A stretch of DNA of 21,724 nucleotides, taken from the NCBI GenBank assembly GCA_947165795.1, contig CAMVBP010000006.1, positions 1 through 21,724 of the forward strand, written 5' to 3'. The translations under genes were made by a program, and so were the position numbers. The notes under the pieces were generated by a model, which worked only from the letters and a program-made list of their open reading frames with translations, searched no databases and was not told the DNA's origin. The stretch comes from an uncultured Treponema sp. (lineage in GTDB: Bacteria; Spirochaetota; Spirochaetia; Treponematales; Treponemataceae). Shown here one piece after another: positions 13,010 through 21,608 of this stretch (position 1 is its first letter; each line of letters starts with the position of its first letter).

Positions 13010-14848
13010 TTATTCTTCAAATATAATTTTGAAGAAATCAAATTCACCTGGCGTTGCACGTCCATAGAAAACAGTTTCGCAAGTGGCTGCAGCACCAGTT
13101 CCGCCTGTTCCAGGCAGTGTGTTCTTTGTATATAAAGGTAAAATTGAATTTGGCTTCCATGGACTTGGTGCACTGCCATCTGGAATTCTTTCAAGCACTT
13201 TTACCTTTCCCCGAATATGAATATTAAATTCCTGCGGAGCACAGCCATCCCAGGCATAACAGTAAACACCGAAAGTTTTATTATCATAAGTAAAAATTGA
13301 AACTCCACTACCCGCGTCTATCCATATTCCGGAAACATCAAGTTCTTTTCGAATTGCAGCAAGAGCCGGTGCAGGCAAATCATAAATTCTTGAAGGCATA
13401 TCCGGAAGTGTCAGAATACTAAAGCGGCCTTTACCGTATGTATCATAACAGAGAATACTTTCGTGATATTCTCCATGACCTGCATTCATTACAGACCAGG
13501 TTGAATTATTGCGATGTTCAAGTAGCGGGAATTCAATTGCCGCAGAAGATTTTACATAGTTCTTAAAATGTGCAATTTCGCCTGGAGTCTGGAATTCATC
13601 GGCTGTAAGATGACGCCCTGTATAACTAACGCCCGTTAGTTCAGTAATCTCAGGATATTTTTGTAATGCGCCAATTATAAATCTTGATGTAGCAATGGCA
13701 TGTCCGCCGGCTTTTACAAACGCACACAGCTTTTCAATAATTTTTGTATCGGTAAGAGAAGCTTCCGTTACTAAAACAGAATTTTCCGGACCAAACTCTC
13801 CAAGCTTAACTGCAGAATCTGCAGCGCCTTTAAGCTCAGGGAATTCACAGACAGGCTCCATAGGAATTCCAGTCATTCCAAGAAAATCTTCAATATGGTC
13901 ATCGCCTTTAGAATTAAACGGAATGTAAACCTTCAGGCCAAATGGATTTCCAAGATGAGTCAGCACAGCATCTAATTTATCGTACATAAAGCCAAGAGGA
14001 GTTGCGCGTTTATTTCCTGCAAGAGCCGGCCAGCAGAACATCATAATTTCTTTTGGTTTTGCAAAAGCTGTTAAATAAGCCTGTTCAAGATAAGTATCAA
14101 TTCTGTCGCAGTCAAAAGGATCAAACCAGCCGCCGCCGTTTCTTCCCGGTGCAACACTTTCAAAATATCGCATTAATGAATAACTTAAATAGCGCGGAAG
14201 ATGCTGATCGGTTTGTGCACCATGACGGGTTTCTGTTCCCGTATAAATTGAATCAAAAATTTCGCGCTGCTGTCCCGGATTATAACCCGTCTCCTGAAAA
14301 CTTTCCCGCCAGTTAGGATATTTAATAATTATATTAATTTTTGGATTGATTTTTTTTGCCGGCTTGATTATAAGGTTTTCAGAAACTTCAAGCATTTTTG
14401 CAAGACGGAATTCTGACCAGGAACGTTTTCCTTTTTCGCGAATACAGTCTTCGCACATGCACTGAGTAAAGAAAAAATCGTCGATTATAAATTCATCAAA
14501 AAGGGAAGCTGTATATTCGCTCACTTCCTTGAGTCTCGCCCGCATAGGTTCATTACAATAACAGAAAGTATTAAAAAGCCTCTGACGTTTTTTATCACTT
14601 TCATTAAGGTTTGGAGTTACAGACGTAATTCCTCCGGAAACTTCAATTCCGTAATCTTTCATTACGCGTTTTACCATTTCAATCTGTTCGCGGGCTGCAA
14701 ATTCATCACGGAAAGTTTCAAGATAAATTTTATCAATTTTTACATACTTCTGTAAAAAGTCTGCATCTTTACGAAGCTGCTCTTCGGTTACATGATTAAC
14801 CCACCCGGCAACACAATAAGTAACAGTCTTGAAATTCTTATAAAACAT
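13010..14848 (-). CDS. Uncharacterised TIM-barrel-like protein, putative glycoside hydrolase
   Basis: 612 residues with no signal peptide. The N-terminal half (about 1-330) has the strand/helix rhythm of a TIM barrel: KTVTYCVAGWVNH, KIDKIYLETFRDEF, DEFIIDDFFFTQCMCEDC (Asp123, Asp124; Cys130, 132, 135, a possible metal site), INIIIKYPNW, IYTGTETRHG, then the NGGGWFDPFDCD region. About 330-450 looks like a Rossmann or amidotransferase-like domain (NSVLVTEASLTDTKIIEKLC, then AGGHAIATSRF). The remainder is beta-rich. This three-part layout recalls GH42-type enzymes, but I cannot assign a family or catalytic residues. AAGGAG precedes the ATG. Upstream is a cluster of GC-rich repeats. Confidence 0.55.
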   Translation of the reverse strand: MFYKNFKTVTYCVAGWVNHVTEEQLRKDADFLQKYVKIDKIYLETFRDEFAAREQIEMVKRVMKDYGIEVSGGITSVTPNLNESDKKRQRLFNTFCYCNEPMRARLKEVSEYTASLFDEFIIDDFFFTQCMCEDCIREKGKRSWSEFRLAKMLEVSENLIIKPAKKINPKINIIIKYPNWRESFQETGYNPGQQREIFDSIYTGTETRHGAQTDQHLPRYLSYSLMRYFESVAPGRNGGGWFDPFDCDRIDTYLEQAYLTAFAKPKEIMMFCWPALAGNKRATPLGFMYDKLDAVLTHLGNPFGLKVYIPFNSKGDDHIEDFLGMTGIPMEPVCEFPELKGAADSAVKLGEFGPENSVLVTEASLTDTKIIEKLCAFVKAGGHAIATSRFIIGALQKYPEITELTGVSYTGRHLTADEFQTPGEIAHFKNYVKSSAAIEFPLLEHRNNSTWSVMNAGHGEYHESILCYDTYGKGRFSILTLPDMPSRIYDLPAPALAAIRKELDVSGIWIDAGSGVSIFTYDNKTFGVYCYAWDGCAPQEFNIHIRGKVKVLERIPDGSAPSPWKPNSILPLYTKNTLPGTGGTGAAATCETVFYGRATPGEFDFFKIIFEE

Positions 14849-14864
14849 ATATTCTCCTTAACCT

Positions 14865-15010
14865 CCGCGGTAGCGGGTGCTGCACGGAGGCAGCAAATCG
14901 CAGATTTTCCCAAAGGGAAAAGCTGCATTGCAAAAAATTACATGGACGTAATTTTTTGCATATCTCCTTAACCTCCGCGGTAGCGGCCCACAGTCACCCC
15001 GCGGTAGCGG
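14865..15010. repeat. Cluster of three CCGCGGTAGCGG repeats with hairpins
   Basis: CCGCGGTAGCGG occurs at 14865-14876, 14975-14986 and 14999-15010. The first two are preceded by the same TCTCCTTAACCT, so the ribosome binding site of the gene at 14848 is duplicated. Between them lie TGCTGC/GCAGCA (about 14879-14896), GCAG-TTTTCCC/GGGAAAA-CTGC (14901-14926) and the perfect hairpin at 14929-14960. No gene lies in 14849-15134. Confidence 0.6.
14929..14960. repeat. Perfect 13-bp inverted repeat
   Basis: TGCAAAAAATTAC (14929-14941) and GTAATTTTTTGCA (14948-14960) flank a 6-nt loop. The stem is AT-rich and the T-run lies inside it rather than after it, so it is a poor intrinsic terminator. It is embedded in the duplicated repeat cluster and probably belongs to it. 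Confidence 0.6.
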
Positions 15011-15099
15011 CGCTAAATACTCGGATCATTAAAAATTATATCATCAAGTATGCATAAAAATTGAAACCTTCTCTATAAATCTGGTAAAGATTTACGTAA

Positions 15100-15128
15100 T
15101 TGAACTTATGAAATATTAGAATTAGAAT
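15100..15128 (+). promoter_or_regulatory. MATE gene promoter, leaderless geometry
   Basis: TTGAAC (15100-15105), a 17-bp spacer and TAGAAT (15123-15128). Six bases then precede the ATG at 15135, so the predicted transcription start is the A of the start codon. There is no Shine-Dalgarno sequence. Confidence 0.55.
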
Positions 15129-15134
15129 ATCCAT

Positions 15135-16547
15135 ATGGATAACAAATTGAACCCGAATCATGAGCCGTCTGCTGATGAACAATATAACAAAATGGTAAAC
15201 ACTCCGGTATGGAAGCTGATTACCAAACTTGCAATTCCAACAATTATTTCTATGCTGGTTACTTCGTTATACAACATGGCTGATACTTTTTTTGTTTCGC
15301 AGCTTGGAACCGAAGCAAGCGCTGCCGTTGGTCTAGTATTTCCGATTATGTCGCTTATTCAGGCCTGTGGATTTACTCTTGGAATGGGTTCAGGAAGTCT
15401 TGTTTCTATAAGGCTTGGTCAAAAGCGTAATGAAGAAGCTTCTGTTATAAGTTCAACTGCATTTTTTGCAGCACTTGCGATTGGAATTCTTATTACCTGC
15501 TTTGGAAATATTTTTGCAAAAACCGTGCTTGGTTTTGTTGGTGCCGATGACGCTGTTCTTCCGTTTACAGAAGATTATGCTTTCTTTATTTTCTGGGGCG
15601 CACCTTTTATGTGCGCATCTTTTGTTCTGAATAATGATTTACGCGCCGAAGGAAAAGCCTTCTTTAGCATGGTTGCACTTACAAGCGGCGGCATTCTGAA
15701 CATGCTTCTTGATCCATTTTTCATTTTTAAAAACCTTACGATTTTTAATACCGGAATCGTGCTTAAAGGATTTGGACTTGGAATTCGCGGTGCAGCTCTT
15801 TGTACGTTGATTACTCAGTTTACAAGCTTCTGTCTTCTTCTTTCTTTTTATTTAAGGCGAAAATCTATTTGCCATATAAGCCTTAAAAATGTTTCCAAAG
15901 ATATTCGCGTGCTTGGAAAAGTTACAACAACAGGACTTCCTTCTCTTGCCCGCCAGGGATTAGCAAGTATAGCTTCGATTATGCTTAACAAAAATGCCGC
16001 TGTTTTTGGAGTTGCTGCAATTGCTGCCATGTCCATTGTTGGAAAAATAATTATGTTTATTGCAAGCTTAATGATTGGAATTGGACAGGGCTTTAGTCCT
16101 GTAAGCGGATACAATTACGGCGCTAAACGTTATGACCGCGTTAAAAAAGCCTATGTTTTTCTCGTCACAAGCGGTGCTGCAGTAATGGCAGTTTTTGCCG
16201 CCGCTGCATTTATTTTTGCGCCTCAAATTATTGCAAGATTCAGAGATGACGCAGATGTTATCTCTGTTGGAGTTGTTGCATTACGCTGGCAGGCTGCCTT
16301 TCTTCCACTGCACGCAATAATAGTTGGAACTAATATGCTTATGCAAAGTACACGCCATATAAAAGCAGCAACCTTCCTTTCCATGAACAGACAGGGTGTT
16401 TATTTTATTCCTGCAATTCTGATTTTGCCGCGCCTCTTCGGATTATTCGGAGTAGAAATAACTCAGGCTGTTGCAGACTTTTTTAGTATGCTCACAGCTA
16501 TTCCTTACTTAATATGGTTTTTTAGAAAGTTGCCGTCCGTAAAATAA
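15135..16547 (+). CDS. MATE family efflux transporter
   Basis: 470 residues, twelve predicted transmembrane segments in two pseudo-symmetric halves. Family marks include KLAIPTIISMLVTSLYNMADTFFVSQLG (about 30-57) at the first and second helices, GLVFPIMSLIQACGFTLGMGSGSLVSIRLGQ (about 66-96) and, in the second half, GLPSLARQGLASIASIMLN and IGQGFSPVSGYNYGAKRYDRVKKA. It is an inner-membrane Na+ or H+ antiporter exporting cationic drugs or metabolites; the substrate is unknown. The start at 15135 lacks a ribosome binding site but matches a leaderless promoter. It converges on the EAL gene with one base between the stop codons. No regulator is adjacent. Confidence 0.93.
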   Translation: MDNKLNPNHEPSADEQYNKMVNTPVWKLITKLAIPTIISMLVTSLYNMADTFFVSQLGTEASAAVGLVFPIMSLIQACGFTLGMGSGSLVSIRLGQKRNEEASVISSTAFFAALAIGILITCFGNIFAKTVLGFVGADDAVLPFTEDYAFFIFWGAPFMCASFVLNNDLRAEGKAFFSMVALTSGGILNMLLDPFFIFKNLTIFNTGIVLKGFGLGIRGAALCTLITQFTSFCLLLSFYLRRKSICHISLKNVSKDIRVLGKVTTTGLPSLARQGLASIASIMLNKNAAVFGVAAIAAMSIVGKIIMFIASLMIGIGQGFSPVSGYNYGAKRYDRVKKAYVFLVTSGAAVMAVFAAAAFIFAPQIIARFRDDADVISVGVVALRWQAAFLPLHAIIVGTNMLMQSTRHIKAATFLSMNRQGVYFIPAILILPRLFGLFGVEITQAVADFFSMLTAIPYLIWFFRKLPSVK

Positions 16548-16548
16548 T

Positions 16549-18624
16549 TTAGGATTTGGTGAATGCTTTTTCTTCAAACTCATTAACCGGCAACGGTTTT
16601 GAAAAATAAAATCCCTGAATTAAATCACAGTCCTGCTTTGCAAGAAAATCAACCTGCTCACGAGTTTCAATTCCTTCTGCAACAATCTGCATTCCAAGTT
16701 TTTTTGCAAGAGTAATTGTATCACCGACAATCAAATTTGAACGGGAAATATCATCAACACTTCTAAAGAATTCTGCATCAAGTTTAATAATATCAAGAGG
16801 AAGTTCTTTTAATGAATTCAATGAAGAATAACCTGCACCAAAGTCATCCATTGAAACTTTAAAGCCAAATGATTTTAACTTACGAACGGTCGTTAACAAA
16901 ACTTCTTTATCATCAAAGAAGGCGCTTTCTGTTAATTCAAGTTCAATAAATTCATGCGGAACTTTAAAGCCGTCTACAATTGAACAAATATGATCTGCAA
17001 GATTTTCTTCGGCAAAATGCGCCCTGGAAACATTTACAGATATTGGAACAAGCTGTTTTCCTTCATCCATCCACCTTGCCTGAAGACGAGAAACTTCTGT
17101 AAGCATGTAATCATCAAGTTTAAGAATAAAGCCGTTCTTTTCAAACAGCGGAATAAATTTTCCTGGAGAAATAAAACCTAACTTTGGATGAGTCCAACGT
17201 ACAAGGGCTTCGGCCGCAGACAGAACTTCTTTTTTTGTAGAATACTTTGGCTGAAGATAAACCTGGAATTCATGATTCTCAAGAGCGTTTTCCATATCAT
17301 CTTCAATATGACGTTCCCAGATTAAATCTTCTTTCATTGAATCATTAAACCAGACAATTTCGTTCTGAACTTTTATTTCTTTTGGAATTGCAATTCCGGC
17401 ATAAGAAAGCAAATTGGTAACATCTTCATTTTTATTATCTACAACACAAACTCCTGCAGAAAAACTTAAATGTTTATCATTATTTTTTTCCTGAAGAATA
17501 TTAATTAAATTTCTTAATCTGATTTCAAAGGCTTCTTTGTTTGTATAAAAAAGCAGAAGTGCAAAATCAGATTTTTCAACATGCGCAACCAATTCATTTT
17601 TAGAAATATAATTTAACATTGCCATGTTCAATTCTTCCAGAAGATTTTCTCCATGGCGGGTTCCGTAAGCCGTACAATAATTTCTATATTTTTCCAGTCG
17701 AAGCTGAACTATTGCATAGTGACGTCGGAATTTTGAAATTTCTTTTTTTGACTTTTGAATAAAATAATTTGTATTTTTTCCACCTGTTATTGTATCTGTG
17801 TTAACAAGTTTATTAACACGCTTCTTTTCATGAATTAAAGTAACGACTTTTATAATTTCGTAAATGCCGCTGACAATAACTACAATAAAAAGGAACAGGA
17901 TAATTGTTGCAATTAAATTTGCCTGATAAGTATTTAACTTATAGCAGATTTTAAAACAAACATTTAAATCTGGAATTGAAGTTTTAAAGAATGCAACCGC
18001 ATGGAAAAGCGGAGCTTCCCTTAAGGCCAGCGAAATAAAATCTTTATTTGTTAAGACATAAACCGGATTAAAAGATTTGTAAACTCCGCCAAAATCATAA
18101 TCAATTTTAATGTCCGGCTCCATTTTTGTATTATGCAATTCATCATGGAAATCCTTCCAGGTCTGCAAATCATCTTCTGTTTCAAATTTTGCAGTTAAGC
18201 CCAAAAAGCTTTCTTCATGCTCTTCATCGACTAAATACATAACGCCATTTTCGTTAAACGAAATAATGTCCTTGGCGCTTATTTGAGATTCAAGGTTAGG
18301 GAATTTTTTAAAAATATCTTTTTTATAATCTAAATGAATTTCCCAGATATCATCATATGAATTAGAAAAATTCTCCAGGTTCTGCTGAAGTTTTAAACGT
18401 GCACTTTCTTCTGCATTCCAGTTTTTGTTTACATAATTTACGACTTTATAACATTCCTTAGTTGTATTATTTATTGCAGAATTTATTACGCCTGCTAAAG
18501 CAAGGCCACAGATAAAAAGTGCAAAAATAAAAATCACTAATTCAGTAATAATCATCCCAAGAATTGTTGGCCATATAGAAAGCTTTTGAAGTCTTTTTAT
18601 TTTACGTTCTTTTTTCTTACTCAT
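16549..18624 (-). CDS. Membrane c-di-GMP phosphodiesterase (degenerate GGDEF, EAL)
   Basis: 691 residues. An N-terminal transmembrane helix (about 17-46), a periplasmic sensor region of roughly 185 residues and a second helix ([20 protein letters not shown], about 230-250) anchor it in the inner membrane. The cytoplasmic GGDEF domain is degenerate: EKSDF replaces GGDEF ([12 protein letters not shown]), so it should not make c-di-GMP. The EAL domain is intact: [51 protein letters not shown] and QGFYFSKPL supply the usual metal and catalytic residues for hydrolysis to pGpG. I chose the ATG at 18624 (MSKKKERK); an in-frame ATG at 18639 would overlap the -10 box. There is no Shine-Dalgarno sequence. 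Confidence 0.92.
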   Translation of the reverse strand: MSKKKERKIKRLQKLSIWPTILGMIITELVIFIFALFICGLALAGVINSAINNTTKECYKVVNYVNKNWNAEESARLKLQQNLENFSNSYDDIWEIHLDYKKDIFKKFPNLESQISAKDIISFNENGVMYLVDEEHEESFLGLTAKFETEDDLQTWKDFHDELHNTKMEPDIKIDYDFGGVYKSFNPVYVLTNKDFISLALREAPLFHAVAFFKTSIPDLNVCFKICYKLNTYQANLIATIILFLFIVVIVSGIYEIIKVVTLIHEKKRVNKLVNTDTITGGKNTNYFIQKSKKEISKFRRHYAIVQLRLEKYRNYCTAYGTRHGENLLEELNMAMLNYISKNELVAHVEKSDFALLLFYTNKEAFEIRLRNLINILQEKNNDKHLSFSAGVCVVDNKNEDVTNLLSYAGIAIPKEIKVQNEIVWFNDSMKEDLIWERHIEDDMENALENHEFQVYLQPKYSTKKEVLSAAEALVRWTHPKLGFISPGKFIPLFEKNGFILKLDDYMLTEVSRLQARWMDEGKQLVPISVNVSRAHFAEENLADHICSIVDGFKVPHEFIELELTESAFFDDKEVLLTTVRKLKSFGFKVSMDDFGAGYSSLNSLKELPLDIIKLDAEFFRSVDDISRSNLIVGDTITLAKKLGMQIVAEGIETREQVDFLAKQDCDLIQGFYFSKPLPVNEFEEKAFTKS

Positions 18625-18630
18625 AAAAAT

Positions 18631-18640
18631 ATTATACAAT
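18631..18640. promoter_or_regulatory. Overlapping divergent -10 boxes
   Basis: On the minus strand TATAAT (18636-18631) lies 6 nt before the EAL-gene ATG at 18624. On the plus strand TACAAT (18635-18640) lies 6 nt before an ATG at 18647 that is in frame with pyrB. The two boxes share two base pairs and the two ATGs are only 22 nt apart. The -35 boxes are weak (TTTTCA 17 bp upstream on the minus side). Use of the plus-side box at this position is less certain. Confidence 0.5.
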
Positions 18641-18709
18641 AAAAATATGTACTTGAAAATGAATAAAATATTAAGTAAGATTGAAAAAATTCATAAGAGG
18701 TTTATGTCT

Positions 18710-19636
18710 ATGCTAACCGGTCGTCATTTGATCCAACCAGATGATTTAACAGTTTCTGAAATTGAAGAAATTTGTTCATTAGCAGAACAAATTATTGTTG
18801 ATCCAAAATCATTTCAAGATGTGTGTCGCGGGAAAATTCTTGCGACACTTTTTTTTGAGCCAAGCACAAGAACAAGGCTTTCTTTTGAAGCAGCAATGCT
18901 TCGACTTGGTGGAAGTGTTGAAGGCTTTTCCGATGCAGATAATACATCTTCGGTAAAAGGCGAAACACTTGCAGATACAATCAGGGTTGTTTCAAGTTAC
19001 GCAGATATTATTGCAATGCGAAATCCTAAAGAAGGAGCCGCTCTTCTTGCAAGTAAATATTCTGCCTGCCCTATTATTAATGCAGGCGACGGCGGACACT
19101 TTCATCCGACCCAGACTCTTACAGACCTTGTAACAATTCGTCAGCTTTTGGGCGGTCTGGAAAATCATACAGTTGGTTTCTGCGGCGATTTGAAGTTTGG
19201 TAGAACAGTTCACTCACTTGCCGAAGCCCTCAGACATTTCAAAGGAAATAAATACATTTTCATCAGTCCAAAAGAACTTTCGGTACCAGATTATTTAATT
19301 ACAAACATACTTGAACCAGCCGGCGTTAAATACGAAATTGTTGAAAGTCTTGATGAAGTAATTGATCAGTTAGATATTCTTTACATGACCCGAGTTCAGA
19401 AAGAAAGATTCTTTAACGAACAGGATTACATCCGACTTAAAGACAGTTACATTCTTGATAAAGAAAGAATGAAGCTCGCAAGAAAAAATATGATTGTTTT
19501 ACATCCGCTTCCACGTGTAAATGAAATTACTCCAGATGTAGATGAAGATCCGCGCGCTGCCTATTTTAAGCAGGTAAAATATGGAATGTTTGCAAGAATG
19601 GCTTTGATTGCAAAACTTACTGGAGCTTTGAACTAA
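18710..19636 (+). CDS. pyrB: Aspartate carbamoyltransferase catalytic subunit
   Basis: 308 residues from the preferred start, the usual length. It contains the carbamoyl-phosphate loop [56 protein letters not shown] and HPLPRVNEI. It condenses carbamoyl phosphate with aspartate, the first committed step of pyrimidine synthesis, as the catalytic trimer of a complex with PyrI. The start is ambiguous: AAGAGG (18695-18700) is 9 nt before ATG 18710 and 3 nt before ATG 18704. An in-frame ATG at 18647 with leaderless geometry would add 21 Lys-rich residues outside the conserved protein. It is the first gene of a pyrB-pyrI-pyrC operon, 12 nt before pyrI. Confidence 0.95.
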   Translation: MLTGRHLIQPDDLTVSEIEEICSLAEQIIVDPKSFQDVCRGKILATLFFEPSTRTRLSFEAAMLRLGGSVEGFSDADNTSSVKGETLADTIRVVSSYADIIAMRNPKEGAALLASKYSACPIINAGDGGHFHPTQTLTDLVTIRQLLGGLENHTVGFCGDLKFGRTVHSLAEALRHFKGNKYIFISPKELSVPDYLITNILEPAGVKYEIVESLDEVIDQLDILYMTRVQKERFFNEQDYIRLKDSYILDKERMKLARKNMIVLHPLPRVNEITPDVDEDPRAAYFKQVKYGMFARMALIAKLTGALN

Positions 19637-19648
19637 TAGGAGTAAGAA

Positions 19649-20098
19649 ATGTTAAACGTAAATACAATAAAAAATGGACTTGTAATTGATCATATTAGAG
19701 CTGGTTCCGGCTGGCAGATTTATCAGTGGCTTGGCCTTGATAAAGCAAGATTCACTTCCTGCCTGATTCAGAATGTTCCTTCTGAAAAGTCCGGCAAAAA
19801 AGACATTATAAAAATTGATAACATTATTAACATTGATTATTCCGTTCTCGGATTTATTGATCCGGATATTTGTGTAAATGTTGTAGAGAACGAAAAGATT
19901 GTTAAGAAAATCAACATGGAATTACCTTCAAAAGTTCAGGGAGTTTTCAACTGCAAAAATCCACGCTGTATAACTCAGACTGAACATTACGTAAAACCAA
20001 CTTTCATTCTTGCAGATAAATCAAAAGGTCTTTACCGCTGCGAATATTGCGATACATTGTATATGGCAGGTTCGGGATATGGAGGAAATACAAAATGA
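19649..20098 (+). CDS. pyrI: Aspartate carbamoyltransferase regulatory subunit
   Basis: 149 residues, normal size. The N-terminal allosteric domain opens with NTIKNGLVIDHIRAGSGWQI, the nucleotide-binding region. The C-terminal zinc domain holds Cys102, Cys107, Cys131 and Cys134, with spacing identical to the four zinc ligands of E. coli PyrI (CNPRC type and CEYC). It forms dimers that link two PyrB trimers and transmit ATP activation and CTP/UTP inhibition. GGAG lies about 8 nt upstream of the ATG. Its stop codon overlaps the pyrC start as ATGA, so translation is coupled. A regulated ATCase of the enteric class is therefore expected here. Confidence 0.96.
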   Translation: MLNVNTIKNGLVIDHIRAGSGWQIYQWLGLDKARFTSCLIQNVPSEKSGKKDIIKIDNIINIDYSVLGFIDPDICVNVVENEKIVKKINMELPSKVQGVFNCKNPRCITQTEHYVKPTFILADKSKGLYRCEYCDTLYMAGSGYGGNTK

Positions 20099-21552
20099 GC
20101 TCTTCAACATTAATCTATAATGCTAGATTATTGGATGAAAAATCAGATACTCCTGGAGCCGTTTTAATTTCTGATGGAAAAATAAGATCTGTATTTCACG
20201 GATATTTTACATCGGCAGCGACTGTTGAATCTTTTGCAAAAGCAACGCTAAAAGAAGACGGTCACTCCGAAAATGAAAAAATATCTTTATACGACGCACA
20301 CGGATTAACACTTACTCCTGCGTTTATTGATATGCATGTTCATTTAAGATATCCGGGACAAACTCAAAAGGAAGATTTAAATTCCGGCTTACATGCTGCA
20401 GCGGCTGGAGGCTTTGGAACTGTTGTTGCAATGCCAAATACAAGTCCTGTAGTTTCTTCTGTAGAAACTGCAATGAAGATTGAACGCGAAGCTGCTGCCA
20501 TTGGACTCACTCATCTTTTTCAGACAGTAAGTATTACAAAAGATTTTGATGGAAAAGATACTTCCCACCTGGATAACATTGAAAAAAAATATATTCCTGT
20601 AATTTCTGAAGACGGCCGCGATGTTATCGATTCTGCAGTCATGCTCGAAGGCATGTCAAAAGCTGGAATGAAAGGAATTGTTGTAAGCTGTCATTCAGAA
20701 GATTTGCTTTTAAGTGAAGATTCAAAGCCATTAAGAAAAGAAGCTTTGGAAATTATGAAGGAAGTCGGGCTTTCTGCCTGGGGTACAGATAATAACGGAA
20801 CAGATTCTTCTGAAGAGCCCGTAAATACCGACAGTGAAATTTTAGAAAGTGCCATTTCTAAAATTGATTCAAAACTTTCGCAGGCAAATAAAATTCTTGC
20901 AATGTCAGAAGATATTGCAACCGAAAGAAATATAACTCTTGCAGAACAGGCACGCTGTCATGTTCATATAGCACACGTAAGTACAAAAAAATCTTTAGAC
21001 GCTGTAAAAAGAGGAAAAGAGCTCTCCAAAAAAACAGGAACTTTTGAAGTAAGCTGCGAAGTAACTCCTCATCATCTGGCACTCTGCGGAACAAAAGAAC
21101 CGTATATCCGCGCTCTGGTAAATCCTCCTCTTAGAAGCGAAGAAGACCGCCTTGCATTAATTCAGGGACTTTTTGATGGAACTGCCGATGTAATTTCTAC
21201 AGACCATGCTCCACACACTTTGGAAGACAAAGCAAATGGTGCACCAGGTTTTACTGGTGAAGAAACAGCTTTTGCCGTAGCAAACACAGTACTTGTTAAA
21301 GACTTTGGAATGAATCCTTGCCTTTTGAGTAAATTGATGTCTGCTAATCCGGCAAGAATTCTCGGTCTTAATAAAGGCTTATTGCAAACCGGATACGACG
21401 CCGACCTTACTTTAATTGATCCGGATGAACAATGGACTGTTAATAGCGAAGTTTTTTACAGCAAGGGAAAAGCAACTCCGTTTGAAGGAAAAACATTAAC
21501 CGGTTGCGTAAAAGGATTGTTTATAGACGGAAGACTTGTTTTAGAAAGATAA
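20095..21552 (+). CDS. pyrC: Dihydroorotase (class I type), enlarged
   Basis: 485 residues. The amidohydrolase barrel is marked by HVHLRYPG (His81, His83), AMPNTSPV, ISEDGRDV, CHSEDLLL, HIAHVST and STDHAPHT, followed by NPARILGL and DADLTLIDP of the C-terminal small domain. It interconverts carbamoyl-aspartate and dihydroorotate, the step after ATCase. It is some 50-60 residues longer than usual class I enzymes because of two charged, low-complexity insertions: about 37-62 (ESFAKATLKEDGHSENEK) and about 228-285 (NNGTDSSEEPVNTDSEILES onward, partly helical). The start at 20095 has GGAGG 9 nt upstream and overlaps the pyrI stop. An in-frame upstream ATG at 20047 lies within pyrI and is rejected. 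Confidence 0.93.
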   Translation: MSSSTLIYNARLLDEKSDTPGAVLISDGKIRSVFHGYFTSAATVESFAKATLKEDGHSENEKISLYDAHGLTLTPAFIDMHVHLRYPGQTQKEDLNSGLHAAAAGGFGTVVAMPNTSPVVSSVETAMKIEREAAAIGLTHLFQTVSITKDFDGKDTSHLDNIEKKYIPVISEDGRDVIDSAVMLEGMSKAGMKGIVVSCHSEDLLLSEDSKPLRKEALEIMKEVGLSAWGTDNNGTDSSEEPVNTDSEILESAISKIDSKLSQANKILAMSEDIATERNITLAEQARCHVHIAHVSTKKSLDAVKRGKELSKKTGTFEVSCEVTPHHLALCGTKEPYIRALVNPPLRSEEDRLALIQGLFDGTADVISTDHAPHTLEDKANGAPGFTGEETAFAVANTVLVKDFGMNPCLLSKLMSANPARILGLNKGLLQTGYDADLTLIDPDEQWTVNSEVFYSKGKATPFEGKTLTGCVKGLFIDGRLVLER

Positions 21553-21568
21553 ATATGCTGAGGCACGC

Positions 21569-21590
21569 TTTAGCAGCAAAAAGTGCTAAA
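21569..21590 (+). other. Small inverted repeat after pyrC
   Basis: TTTAGCA (21569-21575) and TGCTAAA (21584-21590) form a 7-bp stem with an 8-nt loop. It is followed by an A-rich, not T-rich, stretch, so termination of the pyr transcript here is doubtful. The lipoprotein gene begins 19 nt later and may be cotranscribed. Confidence 0.35.
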
Positions 21591-21608
21591 ATAAAAAGAG
21601 GGAGTTTT

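Noticed and set aside
14929..14960. Intrinsic terminator
   Set aside because: The stem is AT-rich and no T-tract follows it on either strand outside the stem. It sits upstream of both flanking genes, where neither would terminate.
14865..15010. CRISPR array
   Set aside because: Three repeats are only 12 bp long, irregularly spaced and themselves palindromic, with no uniform spacers and no cas genes.
20047..20094. Start of pyrC at ATG 20047
   Set aside because: It would overlap 52 bp of pyrI and has no ribosome binding site. The ATG at 20095 has GGAGG at 9 nt and the typical ATGA coupling.
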